Shown: piece by piece, positions 17,478-26,589 of the stretch
Numbering within the stretch: position 1 is the stretch's first letter
Layout: the number at the start of each line of letters is the position of its first letter
NCBI RefSeq assembly: GCF_000160115.1
Contig: NZ_GG665867.1
Span: forward strand, 486,053 to 550,052
Reading direction: 5' to 3'
Origin: Shuttleworthella satelles DSM 14600
GTDB taxonomy: Bacteria; Bacillota; Clostridia; Lachnospirales; Lachnospiraceae
DNA: 64,000 bases
The notes under the pieces: generated by a model
What the model was told of the DNA's origin: nothing
Databases searched by the model: none
Seen by the model: only the letters and a program-made list of their open reading frames with translations
Made by a program: the position numbers and the translations under genes

Positions 17478-20261
17478 ATGGAAATTTATCATGTCAGAAT
17501 CAATCATATTCAACGCCCATTGGGCTTTTGTATGTTACATACCCGGATCTCCTGGAAGATAAGAAATGCGAGGGGAAAGCGGCAACAATCGGCTCGGATT
17601 CTTGTCTCGGATCAGGAGAATATGTCCACCTTCTTATGGGATAGTGGGAATAGAGATCTGTCTTCTTTGGGGAGTGATATTCCGATCCGTCTGGAACCGA
17701 GGACACGATATTATGTGCAGATTATTGTGATCTCGGATTTAAACGAGATTGCGAAATCAAAGGTGACATGGTTTGAAACCGGTAAGATGGATGAGCCGTG
17801 GCAGGCTTCCTGGATCAGCTGTCAAAATCAGAAGCGACATCCGATTTTTCAGAGAGAGGTTCAGCTAAGAGCAGAGGTTGCCTCTGCGAGGCTTTATATA
17901 TGCGGCTTAGGACTTTATGAGGCTTATTATGGAGATGAAAAATTAGGAGACGAGTATCTGACTCCTTTTTCTAACAATTACAGGCAGTGGTTGCAGGTAG
18001 AGACAATTGATGTCACAGAGCAACTCAATCATGATGACAAGTTATCTGTTCTCATGGGGAATGGATGGTATAAGGGGAGATTTGGTTTTACCGCACATGA
18101 GGACAAGGGATTCTATGGGGACTGCTGGCATTTGATAGCTGAGCTTCATATTCGATACAGGGATGGATCAGAAGAATTAATTAAGACAGATGAGGACTGG
18201 AAGCTCACATTTAGTAATATTACTTTTTCCAATCTCTACGATGGAGAGCATATAGATGATACCTTAGCTCTTTTGCCAGAAGAACAAGTGACTCTTGCCC
18301 AGGGGCCGGAAGGAAAGCTCATGGACCGGATGAGTCCTTATCTGACAGTACATGAGGTCTTGAGACCGGTTGAAGTCATTCGTACGCCAAAAGGAGAACT
18401 TGTCATTGATCTGGGGCAAGAGGTCACAGGAATTTTTGAGTTGGATCTAAAGGAGGATTATGGAACGAAGATTCACCTTCAGACTGGTGAAATATTGCAG
18501 GAGGGGAATTTTTATAATGACAACCTGAGAACGGCAAGGTCCGAATTCATCTATGTTTCAGATGGGGAAAAAAGAACGATTCGTCCGCATTTTACCTACT
18601 ATGGTTATCGCTATGTTAAGGTTGAAGGCCTTACAAATTTTCAAAGAGAGCAGTTCAGGGCACTTTGTATTTATAGCGATGTTGAGATGACGGGAAGGAT
18701 GAGAACGGGCCATAAGCTCGTCAATCAGCTTCTGTCGAATGTAACCTGGGGACTAAAGGATAACTTTTTAGACGTTCCGACCGATTGTCCACAGCGCGAT
18801 GAGAGAATGGGATGGACAGCAGATACGCAGGTGTTTACGGCAACCGCCTTATATCTTACAGACGCCTATGCCTTTTATGCCAAGTATCTTTTTGATATGT
18901 ACACGGAGCAATTACAACTGGACGGAATGGTTCCGGATGTCATTCCATCCGCAGGAATTCACTCCACATCTTCGGTATGGGGTGACGCTGCCTGCATTAT
19001 TCCTTGGACCCTGTATCAGTTTTATGGGGATAGAACGATTCTTGAAGACCAATATGAAAGTATGAAGGCATGGGTGAACTGGGTTCGCAACTATGACGGA
19101 GATGATTTCCGCTGGCGAACGGCTTTCAGCTACGGAGACTGGCTTGCGTTGGACGCGATGGAGCAGGATCCACAGCATGCAATGGGAGCGACAAATGAAG
19201 GGTTTATCTCAAGTATTTACTATGCGGCGAGCGCAGAGATTGTTGGAAAAGCCGCAAAAATTCTCGGGAAACTGGAAGATGCGGAGGAGTTCTTGAAATT
19301 ATCTGAGTATCAATTCGATGCAGTTCGAAAGGAGTACTATTCTGCGACTGGTCGCTGCTGTATTCAGACGCAAACCGCAATGATTCTGACTTTAAAGTAT
19401 CATCTGTCAGACAATGAAAAGCTGATAAAGGAGACTTTGTGGGATTTGTTTACAGCATCCGATCATCAATTGAGAACAGGATTTACGGGGACGCCGCTCC
19501 TTGGGAATGTTTTGACGGAGCATGGATTCGCTGAGCTTGCCTTTGAGTTACTCCTCTATGAGGGATATCCGGGCTGGCTGAATGAAGTTAGGCTTGGGGC
19601 AACGACGGTTTGGGAACGCTGGAACTCTCTCTTGAGTGATGGGAGAGTCTCTGGAATGGATATGAACTCAATGAATCACTATTCTTATGGTTCCATTGTG
19701 GAGTGGATGTATCGGCATGTTGCAGGTATTGCCCAATTGGAGGGGGAAGTTGGATTTAAGAAAGCGCTGATCGCTCCAAAAATTCACTGGGATTTACAGG
19801 AGCTGGAGGCAGAGTACGATTCGCCGGCAGGACTATATCGCAGCGTCTGGAAGATCGTAGATCTGAATCATTTATATCTTTCCTTTGATATTCCATTTGG
19901 GGCGGAGGCATATATTGAACTTCCATACTTTGAGAGGGAAAAATATCCCAATAAAGGGAATTCTCTTCTTCAAAAGGAAGTGGATGGCCGCTACTTTGTG
20001 GCAAGCGGACATTATGAAATTCAGTATGTGACGGATAAGCAACTCACACCAAGATATACGGTTGATCTTCCGGTTTTACGCCTGGCGAAGAATCCCAGGG
20101 CAATGCAGCTCATGGCAGGCTTTATGCCACATGATAATGTCCCGGTCGAGATGAGGGGTAAATCATTTCGTGACTTACTCCGTAAGTATCAACCGGAGAT
20201 GCGTGAGGAGGAGATGGAAAAGATCAATGAGCAGTTAACTTTGATATTCACCAAGAAATAA
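17478..20261 (+). CDS. Alpha-L-rhamnosidase, glycoside hydrolase family 78
   Basis: A 927-residue GH78 enzyme that removes terminal alpha-L-rhamnose from glycans or glycosides, probably inside the cell since no signal peptide is visible. N-terminal beta domains (WQASWISCQN...) precede the (alpha/alpha)6 barrel with the diagnostic DVPTDCPQRDERMGWTAD containing conserved acidic catalytic and binding residues. Later landmarks are GATTVWERWNSL and NHYSYGS, and a C-terminal beta domain ends the protein. ATG 17478 is chosen over 17448 because AAGGGGG precedes it. It follows the sensor kinase by about 80 bp on the same strand and is followed by a terminator. Confidence 0.92.
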   Translation: MEIYHVRINHIQRPLGFCMLHTRISWKIRNARGKRQQSARILVSDQENMSTFLWDSGNRDLSSLGSDIPIRLEPRTRYYVQIIVISDLNEIAKSKVTWFETGKMDEPWQASWISCQNQKRHPIFQREVQLRAEVASARLYICGLGLYEAYYGDEKLGDEYLTPFSNNYRQWLQVETIDVTEQLNHDDKLSVLMGNGWYKGRFGFTAHEDKGFYGDCWHLIAELHIRYRDGSEELIKTDEDWKLTFSNITFSNLYDGEHIDDTLALLPEEQVTLAQGPEGKLMDRMSPYLTVHEVLRPVEVIRTPKGELVIDLGQEVTGIFELDLKEDYGTKIHLQTGEILQEGNFYNDNLRTARSEFIYVSDGEKRTIRPHFTYYGYRYVKVEGLTNFQREQFRALCIYSDVEMTGRMRTGHKLVNQLLSNVTWGLKDNFLDVPTDCPQRDERMGWTADTQVFTATALYLTDAYAFYAKYLFDMYTEQLQLDGMVPDVIPSAGIHSTSSVWGDAACIIPWTLYQFYGDRTILEDQYESMKAWVNWVRNYDGDDFRWRTAFSYGDWLALDAMEQDPQHAMGATNEGFISSIYYAASAEIVGKAAKILGKLEDAEEFLKLSEYQFDAVRKEYYSATGRCCIQTQTAMILTLKYHLSDNEKLIKETLWDLFTASDHQLRTGFTGTPLLGNVLTEHGFAELAFELLLYEGYPGWLNEVRLGATTVWERWNSLLSDGRVSGMDMNSMNHYSYGSIVEWMYRHVAGIAQLEGEVGFKKALIAPKIHWDLQELEAEYDSPAGLYRSVWKIVDLNHLYLSFDIPFGAEAYIELPYFEREKYPNKGNSLLQKEVDGRYFVASGHYEIQYVTDKQLTPRYTVDLPVLRLAKNPRAMQLMAGFMPHDNVPVEMRGKSFRDLLRKYQPEMREEEMEKINEQLTLIFTKK

Positions 20262-20306
20262 TAAGCGGAAGAGTTCCTTGTAATCAATAGGACTCTATGT
20301 TGAATG

Positions 20307-20338
20307 TTGGGGCGGGATCCTTCGGGGACCCGCTCCAA
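20307..20338 (+). terminator. Probable terminator hairpin after the rhamnosidase
   Basis: TTGGGGCGGG pairs with CCCGCTCCAA (one G-T wobble), closing on a TTCG tetraloop. It lies 45 bp after the rhamnosidase stop. The following TATTGTGTTTG is only moderately T-rich. Confidence 0.6.
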
Positions 20339-20429
20339 TATTGTGTTTGAACAATACAGATTAGCTGGTTTGTAAATGATGTGATACCAGATGAACAAAG
20401 CTAGTGAGCCATGATAGAAGAAGAAATAT

Positions 20430-20918
20430 CACCACCAGCATTGCCGATTGTCAAGTAACTGCTCGCGTTTTTGAATGGGGTTGCTCCATCCAAGTATCTT
20501 CATGGGGATCCGGTTTGAACGTCTTAAATATCGTTTCATTTCACTGTCGTTATCTGTTTGAAGAGTCAAAGGACAGTATCCGAAGTAGTCGATCGCACGC
20601 TTTAAGAAATCCACTGTACTGTAGCTGCTCTGTTCTTTATACGGATAGATGAAGCGTTCTCGTGAGGCCTCATCAATCACAGTGTACTGATAAAGCTTAT
20701 CAGGCATTTGTCCTGTATAACAGGTCGTTGGAACGTATTTTACATCCATTTGCCATTTGACGCCGAGTTGTGTCGGCGTGAGATAAGGTTTTGGTGTGTA
20801 CGACTTCTTCTTTTTGATAGCTGATTTACGATATCCCAGTTTGGCAAAGATACGATATAGAGAGACAGGATGCTTTGAGAAAAAATTATACCATACATTC
20901 GTTGCAAAGCAGGGCTTC
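20430..20918 (-). pseudogene. Truncated DDE transposase (IS481/IS3-like integrase core)
   Basis: On the minus strand the frame reads PVSLYRIFAKLGYRKSAIKK, TPTQLGVKWQMDVKYVP and LYQYTVIDEASRERFIYPYK. This is a retroviral-integrase-type core with its first Asp (Q-M-D-V). The second catalytic region is altered (T-D-N-D-S-E where T-D-N-G-x-E is usual) and then loses similarity. The N-terminal part is cut off at about 20918 by the AbiE promoter region, and no terminal repeats were found. It is a dead transposon remnant between the rhamnosidase and the AbiE genes. Confidence 0.7.
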
Positions 20919-20925
20919 CTTCTCC

Positions 20926-21045
20926 TACACCACTTTCGCGGTAAATTAAAAATACTGCGAAAGTGGTGTTGATGTTCCGGCAGATTTGCTGTATACTCAT
21001 AACACCAAATCAGCAGTAATTACATTATACTGCGGAAATGGTGTT
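20926..21045 (+). promoter_or_regulatory. AbiE promoter with four copies of an inverted operator
   Basis: The word TACTGCGAAAGTGGTGTT and variants occur four times as two inverted pairs: about 20926-20943 (minus), 20953-20970 (plus), 21001-21019 (minus, more diverged) and 21028-21045 (plus). A promoter TTGATG (20969-20974), 17-bp spacer, TATACT (20992-20997) lies between the pairs. AbiEi antitoxins are known to repress their own promoter by binding inverted repeats, and this arrangement fits that. Confidence 0.7.
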
Positions 21046-21064
21046 TCGTAGGGAGAAGATCGAC

Positions 21065-21805
21065 ATGCAGAATATCCAGAAGGGACTGTCAGCAATAGAA
21101 CCGGGCCGAACATTTTCTAGAGAAGAATACTATGCAGCAATTCAAAATGGCTCGGAAATATTGTTAAAAGAAGATGCCCTTGCGTATTCCCTGCGTAAAT
21201 CTCTATCGGATGGAGACATCGTAAGAGTGTCATGGAATCAGTATGCCGTTCCAGCAAAGAAACGAATCTATCGACATGATTATTCTGAGGCGGCTAAAGA
21301 AGTAGCAGCAAAGATGCAGGAAGCATTCTCTGATGTGCGTTTTCAGATTTTTGAGTTGATACAGCTTAACGAGTTCGTCAATCATCTGATTGCACATAAT
21401 ACCATCTTCCTGTATGTGGAGAATGATGTCGTAGATTATGCCTTTGATGCCATGAAACGGGAATATGCTGGCAGGATTATGTTAAAGCCATCAATTACTG
21501 AGTATTATAGATATTTGCTAGATGACGAAATCGTTGTAGGTCGTCTGCCGTCTGAATCTCCCAAGGGACTGGAGCAGCCGTGGGAGACCAGGTTGGAAAA
21601 AATTCTGGTTGACATCGCTGTAGATAAGCTGCTCAGCCAGATTGTTCCGGCGGGAGAATATCGGAATATTTTCACGGATTCAATAGACAGGTACTTCCTA
21701 GATACAAAGGGAATGTTCCGATACACAAAGCGAAAGGGTGCGGAGGAAAAATTCCGTGCTTTCCTGGAAAAATACAAGATCAATCTGGAGGATGACGAGC
21801 AATGA
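21065..21805 (+). CDS. abiEi: AbiEi-like antitoxin / transcriptional autorepressor
   Basis: A 246-residue protein in the antitoxin position of an AbiE locus (related to DUF6577/AbiEi proteins). The N-terminal region (TFSREEYYAAIQNGSEILL to DGDIVRVSWNQYAVPAKKR) resembles the winged-helix DNA-binding domain of AbiEi. The rest would be the toxin-neutralising domain. ATG 21065 is preferred to GTG/ATG 21038 because GGGAGAAG precedes it and the start at 21038 lies inside an operator copy. It overlaps the toxin gene by 4 bp. Assignment rests mainly on the partner gene and the operator. Confidence 0.72.
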   Translation: MQNIQKGLSAIEPGRTFSREEYYAAIQNGSEILLKEDALAYSLRKSLSDGDIVRVSWNQYAVPAKKRIYRHDYSEAAKEVAAKMQEAFSDVRFQIFELIQLNEFVNHLIAHNTIFLYVENDVVDYAFDAMKREYAGRIMLKPSITEYYRYLLDDEIVVGRLPSESPKGLEQPWETRLEKILVDIAVDKLLSQIVPAGEYRNIFTDSIDRYFLDTKGMFRYTKRKGAEEKFRAFLEKYKINLEDDEQ

Positions 21806-22857
21806 TTATCAGAGAGAATTACAGTGAAGAACACATCAGGGAACTCCAAAGAGAAAGCAAATGCGATCCCGGTCTGATAGAACGCACCTTGTTTGCATTC
21901 GGCCTTCTTGAGGCACTGTCAAAAGTAGGTCTGTCATTTACGTTCAAGGGTGGAACCAGCCTGATGCTGCTGCTTTCCAAGCCGATGCGGTTATCAACAG
22001 ATATCGACATTGTTGTCGAACCCGGAACCGATATTGACGCATATATCCAAAAAGCTGCTGCAATCTTTCCGTTTAAATCCGGTGGAGAGAAGGAACGTAA
22101 AGCCCGTGGAAAGATTGAAAAGCGCCACTTCAAGTTTTTCTATGATTCACCGGTAAGAAGAGGGAAAGAGCTATATATTTTGCTGGATGTGTTGTTCGAA
22201 GAAAATCACTATGCACAGCTCGTCCAGAGGGAAATAGCAAATGATCTGCTGCTTACCGATGGTGAAAATCAAGTGGTAAGCATTCCCTCGGTCGATTGCG
22301 TGCTGGGTGATAAGCTGACAGCATTTGCTCCGTATACAACTGGCATCCCGCTCCGTAAGGACAAAGACATGGAGGTCATCAAACAATTCTTTGATGTCAG
22401 TACGCTGATGAATGAGATAACTGATTTTGACCTTGTCCGAAGAACATACTTTGATATTTGCAATACGGAAATCGGCTATCGGGAGCAGAATATTACTCCT
22501 GCAGATGCATTGTTGGATTCCATACAGGCAGCCGTATGCATTGGTTCCCGTGGAAAGTCTAATGAAGATGATTTCTCGAGCTACCTGAGAGGAACGAGGG
22601 ATGTTTCACAGCACATATATGTATCGGGCTTCAGTATGGAAAGGGCGGCGTTAATGGCTCCACAGGTTATTTACTTTGCAGCGTGCCTGCTCACGGGATC
22701 GACATATACTCGTGTCGATGATCCACAGCCGTATCTGAAAGAAAAGCTCACACAGCCGGATATGATGATAATGAAATCTTTAAGGCGCGTCAGCCCTGTT
22801 GGTTATGCATATCTTGCCTGCGCTGACAGGTTACTAACCGATTATAGGAGCAGATAG
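21802..22857 (+). CDS. abiEii: AbiEii nucleotidyltransferase toxin
   Basis: A 351-residue AbiEii/AbiGii-family protein, the toxin of a type IV toxin-antitoxin and abortive-infection system. The nucleotidyltransferase signature is intact: F-K-G-G-T-S-L at residues 48-54 and R-L-S-T-D-I-D-I-V at 63-71 (catalytic Asp pair). A second conserved stretch, GDKLTAFAPYTTGIPLRKDK, follows. Family toxins transfer nucleotides to a target and stop growth. Translation is coupled to abiEi by an ATGA overlap. The pair sits next to a transposase remnant and separates sensor and regulator genes, so it was probably acquired. Confidence 0.85.
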   Translation: MIIRENYSEEHIRELQRESKCDPGLIERTLFAFGLLEALSKVGLSFTFKGGTSLMLLLSKPMRLSTDIDIVVEPGTDIDAYIQKAAAIFPFKSGGEKERKARGKIEKRHFKFFYDSPVRRGKELYILLDVLFEENHYAQLVQREIANDLLLTDGENQVVSIPSVDCVLGDKLTAFAPYTTGIPLRKDKDMEVIKQFFDVSTLMNEITDFDLVRRTYFDICNTEIGYREQNITPADALLDSIQAAVCIGSRGKSNEDDFSSYLRGTRDVSQHIYVSGFSMERAALMAPQVIYFAACLLTGSTYTRVDDPQPYLKEKLTQPDMMIMKSLRRVSPVGYAYLACADRLLTDYRSR

Positions 22858-22997
22858 AGCAAAAAATCATCTAAAATGGGTATTAACCCTCCCCTTGGGT
22901 CAGAAGAGTTACATGGCGTTCGGGGACTTCTTGTGTTTAATCATACGCTTAGGAGCGAATGGAAACATCTATTCGCCCAACATTTATTGTAGAACCA

Positions 22998-24497
22998 TCA
23001 ATTGGAAAGAACTTCTTCTGCATAGGTACTGGGGGATTTCCCAAAGTAGGTTCGAAAAACCCGGCTGAAGTAAAATTGATCGTCGAAGCCAACCATGGCG
23101 GCCACATCTTTGATGAGGGTGGAAGGGGTCTCCTGGATAATTTTTGTAGCTTCTTCCATTCGAAGCTTTGTCAGGATCTGGACAAAAGAAGCGCCCTCGT
23201 GCTTGCGAAACATGCGGCTCAGGGATGCCTGAGAGACAGAAAAGTGGTCACACAGATCCTGAATGGTAATGTGGTCTTGCAGATGATTCCTCAGATAAGT
23301 TGTGACAAGGGAAAAAGAGTTCCTGGAAGTAATATCGAATTCAGTTTGTGCAGAGGTTAGGAGCTCACGATATAGTTGCAGTAAATTATTGGCAAGAATA
23401 TCTAAGCTTGTTGCATTTTCAAAAATATCCTGAACCAGCTGGCGATCACAGACAGTGCAATCGACTTCGTCTACACCATACTTTGTAATGAGATCCAGGA
23501 TGATTTGGTCAGCATGTTCCAACCACAACTGAGAGTGGTGTTCTTTTTCCCATGCCTGAAAGAGGGTTAATATCGTGTCCAAAGTTGCAGCGTAATTTGC
23601 CCGGTCAAGAAGAGGAATCAATCGATTTTCGAGATGTTGGATTTCGTCGCGATTGAGTCGAGTCCTTGGCAGGGAATATGTATTTGCGATGTCTACACTC
23701 TGGGATTCTCCTGGCGTGGAGAGCTCTCGCTCAACTTGATAGATTTGATTCATGAGTGAGGGAATTTCACAAGTCGCACAGGCAACAGATGAGTAAACGG
23801 CTGTAATGTAGGAATCGCTCTGCCGGAAATACTTATTTTGTAGATGCTGTATGGTACTTGGAAGGTGATTTTGGGAGAGAATCTTCTCTGGAATGAATAT
23901 AAAAGCTTCACTCTCGTCACGACCGTAGAAGATCACGTCTTCCTCAATTTCCGAATACACCTCATGCATTGAGTCCGTATGGAAACGAGATAATAAGCCG
24001 TTTTGGCGTATAAAAACAAGATAGTAACGGGAAAAAGCGAATATTTCATGCAGATCGGCAACAGACGTAATTTTCCCAGAGGAAAGATTTTTGATTAAAT
24101 GGTTTCTCTTTTGAAGTCTTGCGTTATCCAAACGAGTCACTGCCCGCTGAACGGCAAGATGAAATTTTTTCGGTGTAATCGGTTTCAGAAGATATTCGCT
24201 CACACCGATATGAATCGCTTCTTGAGCATATTCAAAACGCTGATATCCGCTTAAGAGGATCATCTGTATGTCAGGATCAAGATTATGAGCTTCCTGGCAT
24301 AGTTGCAGGCCATTGACGCCTGGCATGCAGATATCTGTAATCAGAATATCTGGGTGGGTTGAAGAAATGGCTTCCAGTGCTTTGGAGCCATTTTCTGTTT
24401 CTGCAATAACCTGCAGATCCGGTTCTCTTTTTTGAATGAGATTTAAAAGAAGTTCTCGTGCAGTTTTTTCGTCATCAGCAACAATAACATTGTACAT
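22998..24497 (-). CDS. YesN-type response regulator, REC plus AraC HTH
   Basis: A 499-residue response regulator. Receiver domain with acidic pair A-D-D-E, phospho-acceptor Asp55 in ILITDICMPG and the Lys in LLKPITPKKF. A middle region of about 250 residues follows, then a C-terminal AraC HTH (LCDHFSVSQASLSRMFRKHE, then LIKDVAAMVGFDDQFYFSRV). ATG 24497 is chosen over GTG 24509 because GAGGTGAGG precedes it. No kinase is adjacent on its strand; the unpaired YesM-type kinase at 15579 is the likely partner. A weak hairpin (GCGAAT/ATTCGC, 22953-22975) lies after its stop. Confidence 0.85.
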   Translation of the reverse strand: MYNVIVADDEKTARELLLNLIQKREPDLQVIAETENGSKALEAISSTHPDILITDICMPGVNGLQLCQEAHNLDPDIQMILLSGYQRFEYAQEAIHIGVSEYLLKPITPKKFHLAVQRAVTRLDNARLQKRNHLIKNLSSGKITSVADLHEIFAFSRYYLVFIRQNGLLSRFHTDSMHEVYSEIEEDVIFYGRDESEAFIFIPEKILSQNHLPSTIQHLQNKYFRQSDSYITAVYSSVACATCEIPSLMNQIYQVERELSTPGESQSVDIANTYSLPRTRLNRDEIQHLENRLIPLLDRANYAATLDTILTLFQAWEKEHHSQLWLEHADQIILDLITKYGVDEVDCTVCDRQLVQDIFENATSLDILANNLLQLYRELLTSAQTEFDITSRNSFSLVTTYLRNHLQDHITIQDLCDHFSVSQASLSRMFRKHEGASFVQILTKLRMEEATKIIQETPSTLIKDVAAMVGFDDQFYFSRVFRTYFGKSPSTYAEEVLSN

Positions 24498-24557
24498 AGT
24501 ATACCTCACCTCTTATGGATGAAATTATATAAAATATATCAGATGTATGGATAGACC

Positions 24558-24776
24558 TCATTTCTTCCTGCGATATTCTGCTGCGGACATATGCATGATT
24601 TTTTTGAAGGTGCGGTTAAAATGGTAGACCGTGTGATATCCGCAGTCTTCCGCAATCGCTGCTATGGTTTTGCCGGAATACTGTAAGAGTCCGCGCGCCT
24701 TGTCGATGCGATAGGTGTTGACAATGTCCGTGTAGTAGCGGCCGGTGCTTCGATAGATGGGCTCTTTTAACCACTA
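24558..24776 (-). pseudogene. C-terminal HTH fragment of an AraC-family regulator
   Basis: The minus strand reads LKEPIYRSTGRYYTDIVNTY, then RIDKARGLLQYSGKTIAAIA and GYHTVYHFNRTFKKIMHMSA to a TGA. This is the second half of an AraC DNA-binding domain. Everything upstream is missing: coding similarity ends at about 24776, six bases before the start of the thioredoxin-like gene. The fragment is more GC-rich than the response regulator beside it and marks the composition boundary. Confidence 0.7.
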
Positions 24777-24781
24777 TAGTT

Positions 24782-25150
24782 ATGAAAATCGAAATCAGAC
24801 AATATGGATCGGACACCTGTGCTCCCTGTGCGGCAATCAGACAAAAGCTTGAGAAGTGGCAGCAGGATCATCCAGAGGTGACCTACCGCTATCTTCCCAT
24901 TGAAGAATATCTGGAGGAAGCGGCCCAGAAGGGGATCCTGTCTGTTCCAACGGTGATCGTCACAATCGATGGGGCAGAGACGGCAAGAGAATCCGGTTAT
25001 TTCAGTCTGGATGAGCTTCTCTTTCGTCTGGAGAAATACATGAAAATGACGGAGAAGACAGAAATGACGATTAGAACAGCGACAATGGACAATATGGATA
25101 AATTCGAGCACGGCGACGTGGTGTGGAATCAAATGCGGTTGACATTTTAA
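24782..25150 (+). CDS. Thioredoxin-like protein (CAPC motif)
   Basis: A 122-residue thioredoxin-fold protein with redox motif C-A-P-C at residues 13-16 and a cis-Pro context SVPTVIVTIDG near residue 58. The core ends near residue 88; the last 30 residues (MTIRTATMDNMDKFEHGD...) are an unusual extension. The ATG has no convincing ribosome site (CCACTATAGTT upstream) and lies against a truncated AraC gene. The true promoter and perhaps the original N terminus may have been lost in a deletion. It is convergent with the LacI gene 5 bp away. Confidence 0.6.
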   Translation: MKIEIRQYGSDTCAPCAAIRQKLEKWQQDHPEVTYRYLPIEEYLEEAAQKGILSVPTVIVTIDGAETARESGYFSLDELLFRLEKYMKMTEKTEMTIRTATMDNMDKFEHGDVVWNQMRLTF

Positions 25151-25155
25151 ACCTG

Positions 25156-26235
25156 TTAAATCCCTATATCTCCCGCAAAATGGGTTGTACCCCTCTGCAC
25201 CAGGCGACAGGGAACCATGGTCTCCTGTGAGGTCTGCTGACCTTCGAGAACCTGGATCAGAATGGAAGCAGCTCCCTTTGCCATGTCAGCACAGTGGTTG
25301 TCAATGGTGGTCAGCTCCGGCATGGTGCACTGGGAGAGAATGGAGTTGTTGTAACCGATGATCTGAACCTGATCGGGGATGGCGACGCCGTATTCCTGCG
25401 CCAGTTTCAGGGCGGCCACAGCGAAGATGTCCTCCGCCCCGATAACGGCGTCGACGGGGCAGGAGTGGGGATTGGAATCGGACTGCTCATCAGACATGGA
25501 AGCAATCTGATTTCTAAGACAGGAGTCAATGGCGGCCAGCTCTTTGGAAATTCGGATCAGATAGCGGCCGTTTACGCGAACCCCGGCTGCTCCCATAGCT
25601 GCCCTGTAGCCGGCCAATTTCTGTCTGCCGCTGTAAGAGTCCGCCCAGTAGAGATAGAGGATCCGCCGTCTGCCTGCCGCGAGCAGGGCGCTGGTCGTCT
25701 GGAACATGGCCTCAAAGTCATTGCTGTAGATACAGTAAATGCCCTTCCCATCCATACGGCCGTTGATTAGGACGACGGGGATGGATCTGGCTGCCTTGCG
25801 CAGATAATCCTGGTCTGAGACCTTTTCCTCTGCGTAGGAGGACCCGATTAGGATCAGCCCGTCGATCTGCTTGGACATCAGCCGCTTCAGCGACCGCTTC
25901 TTGGAGGAGAGCTCTTCTCCCGTGCAGGTGAGGATGGCGGAGTAGCCGTGACGCTTTAACTCCTGCTCTGTGTGGTAGACGCATTTGGCCAGAAAGGTGT
26001 CCGAGGCGTCTGTCACCATGATGCCGATGGTCTTCATGGAGCCCAGCCCCAGACCCCTGGCGAAGACGTTGGGCTGGTAGCCGAGCGCCTTGATCGAGGC
26101 AAGCACCTTGTCTCTTGTTTTCGCGGTTACCTTGTCGCTCTGATTGAGGACCCGGGAGACGGTGGCGATGGAGACGCCGGCGTGCTCCGACACATCGTAA
26201 ATATTCACTTGACTGTGCTTTTCGTTGATTCCCAT
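25156..26235 (-). CDS. LacI-family transcriptional regulator, likely for uronate genes
   Basis: A 359-residue LacI/PurR-type regulator. The N-terminal HTH is VNIYDVSEHAGVSIATVSRV, with hinge TRDKVLASIKALGYQPN, then a periplasmic-binding-protein-like effector domain (IGIMVTDASDTF ... VIGAEDIFAVAALKLAQEYG). ATG 26235 is chosen over upstream in-frame codons because GGGGAGAAGTC precedes it and the HTH begins 12 residues later. It lies beside the TRAP-uxa locus, and two matching LacI-type operators sit in the dctP-uxaC promoter region. It is therefore the likely repressor of galacturonate use. Confidence 0.87.
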   Translation of the reverse strand: MGINEKHSQVNIYDVSEHAGVSIATVSRVLNQSDKVTAKTRDKVLASIKALGYQPNVFARGLGLGSMKTIGIMVTDASDTFLAKCVYHTEQELKRHGYSAILTCTGEELSSKKRSLKRLMSKQIDGLILIGSSYAEEKVSDQDYLRKAARSIPVVLINGRMDGKGIYCIYSNDFEAMFQTTSALLAAGRRRILYLYWADSYSGRQKLAGYRAAMGAAGVRVNGRYLIRISKELAAIDSCLRNQIASMSDEQSDSNPHSCPVDAVIGAEDIFAVAALKLAQEYGVAIPDQVQIIGYNNSILSQCTMPELTTIDNHCADMAKGAASILIQVLEGQQTSQETMVPCRLVQRGTTHFAGDIGI

Positions 26236-26328
26236 GACTTCTCCCCGGGGAAAGCATCGCGTTGTCTGATGATTGCGCTGTTTAATGTTTGAGAGTCGGC
26301 GCCAGTGATCCGTGCCGCTCATGTACCA

Positions 26329-26358
26329 AGTATAGGGGATTGAGGATTTTTTTCGCAA
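26329..26358 (-). promoter_or_regulatory. Promoter of the LacI-family regulator
   Basis: On the minus strand, TTGCGA (26358-26353), an 18-bp spacer and TATACT (26334-26329) form a good sigma-A promoter about 95 bp before the start codon. A dyad (GAGGATTTTT / AAAAACCCTC, 26342-26369) overlaps the -35 box and could be a regulator site. The rest of the gap to 26589 shows nothing. Confidence 0.5.
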
Positions 26359-26589
26359 GAAAAACCCTCGACCGCCTTTTTGAACCGATTTAATCCCAAA
26401 AGCAGGAATGCCCTCCCGCGCGGAACCCAGGAAGGAAGGGATTTCGCGCAGAAGAGCATAGCTGTAATCCAGAAAGCGATTCTTTATATCTTCCTGCCGG
26501 AAGTTAATACAGGGCTATACGGATCAGCGGCAGCAGGTCAGAGAAAATGCTGTGCCTGTGAGCGTTTACCCATTTGTCGCAGGAGTATC

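Noticed and set aside
25294-25770. Plus-strand frame antisense to the LacI gene, and 27265-27777 antisense to the TRAP permease
   Set aside because: Both are mirror frames of well-supported genes and have no start signals or recognisable domains.
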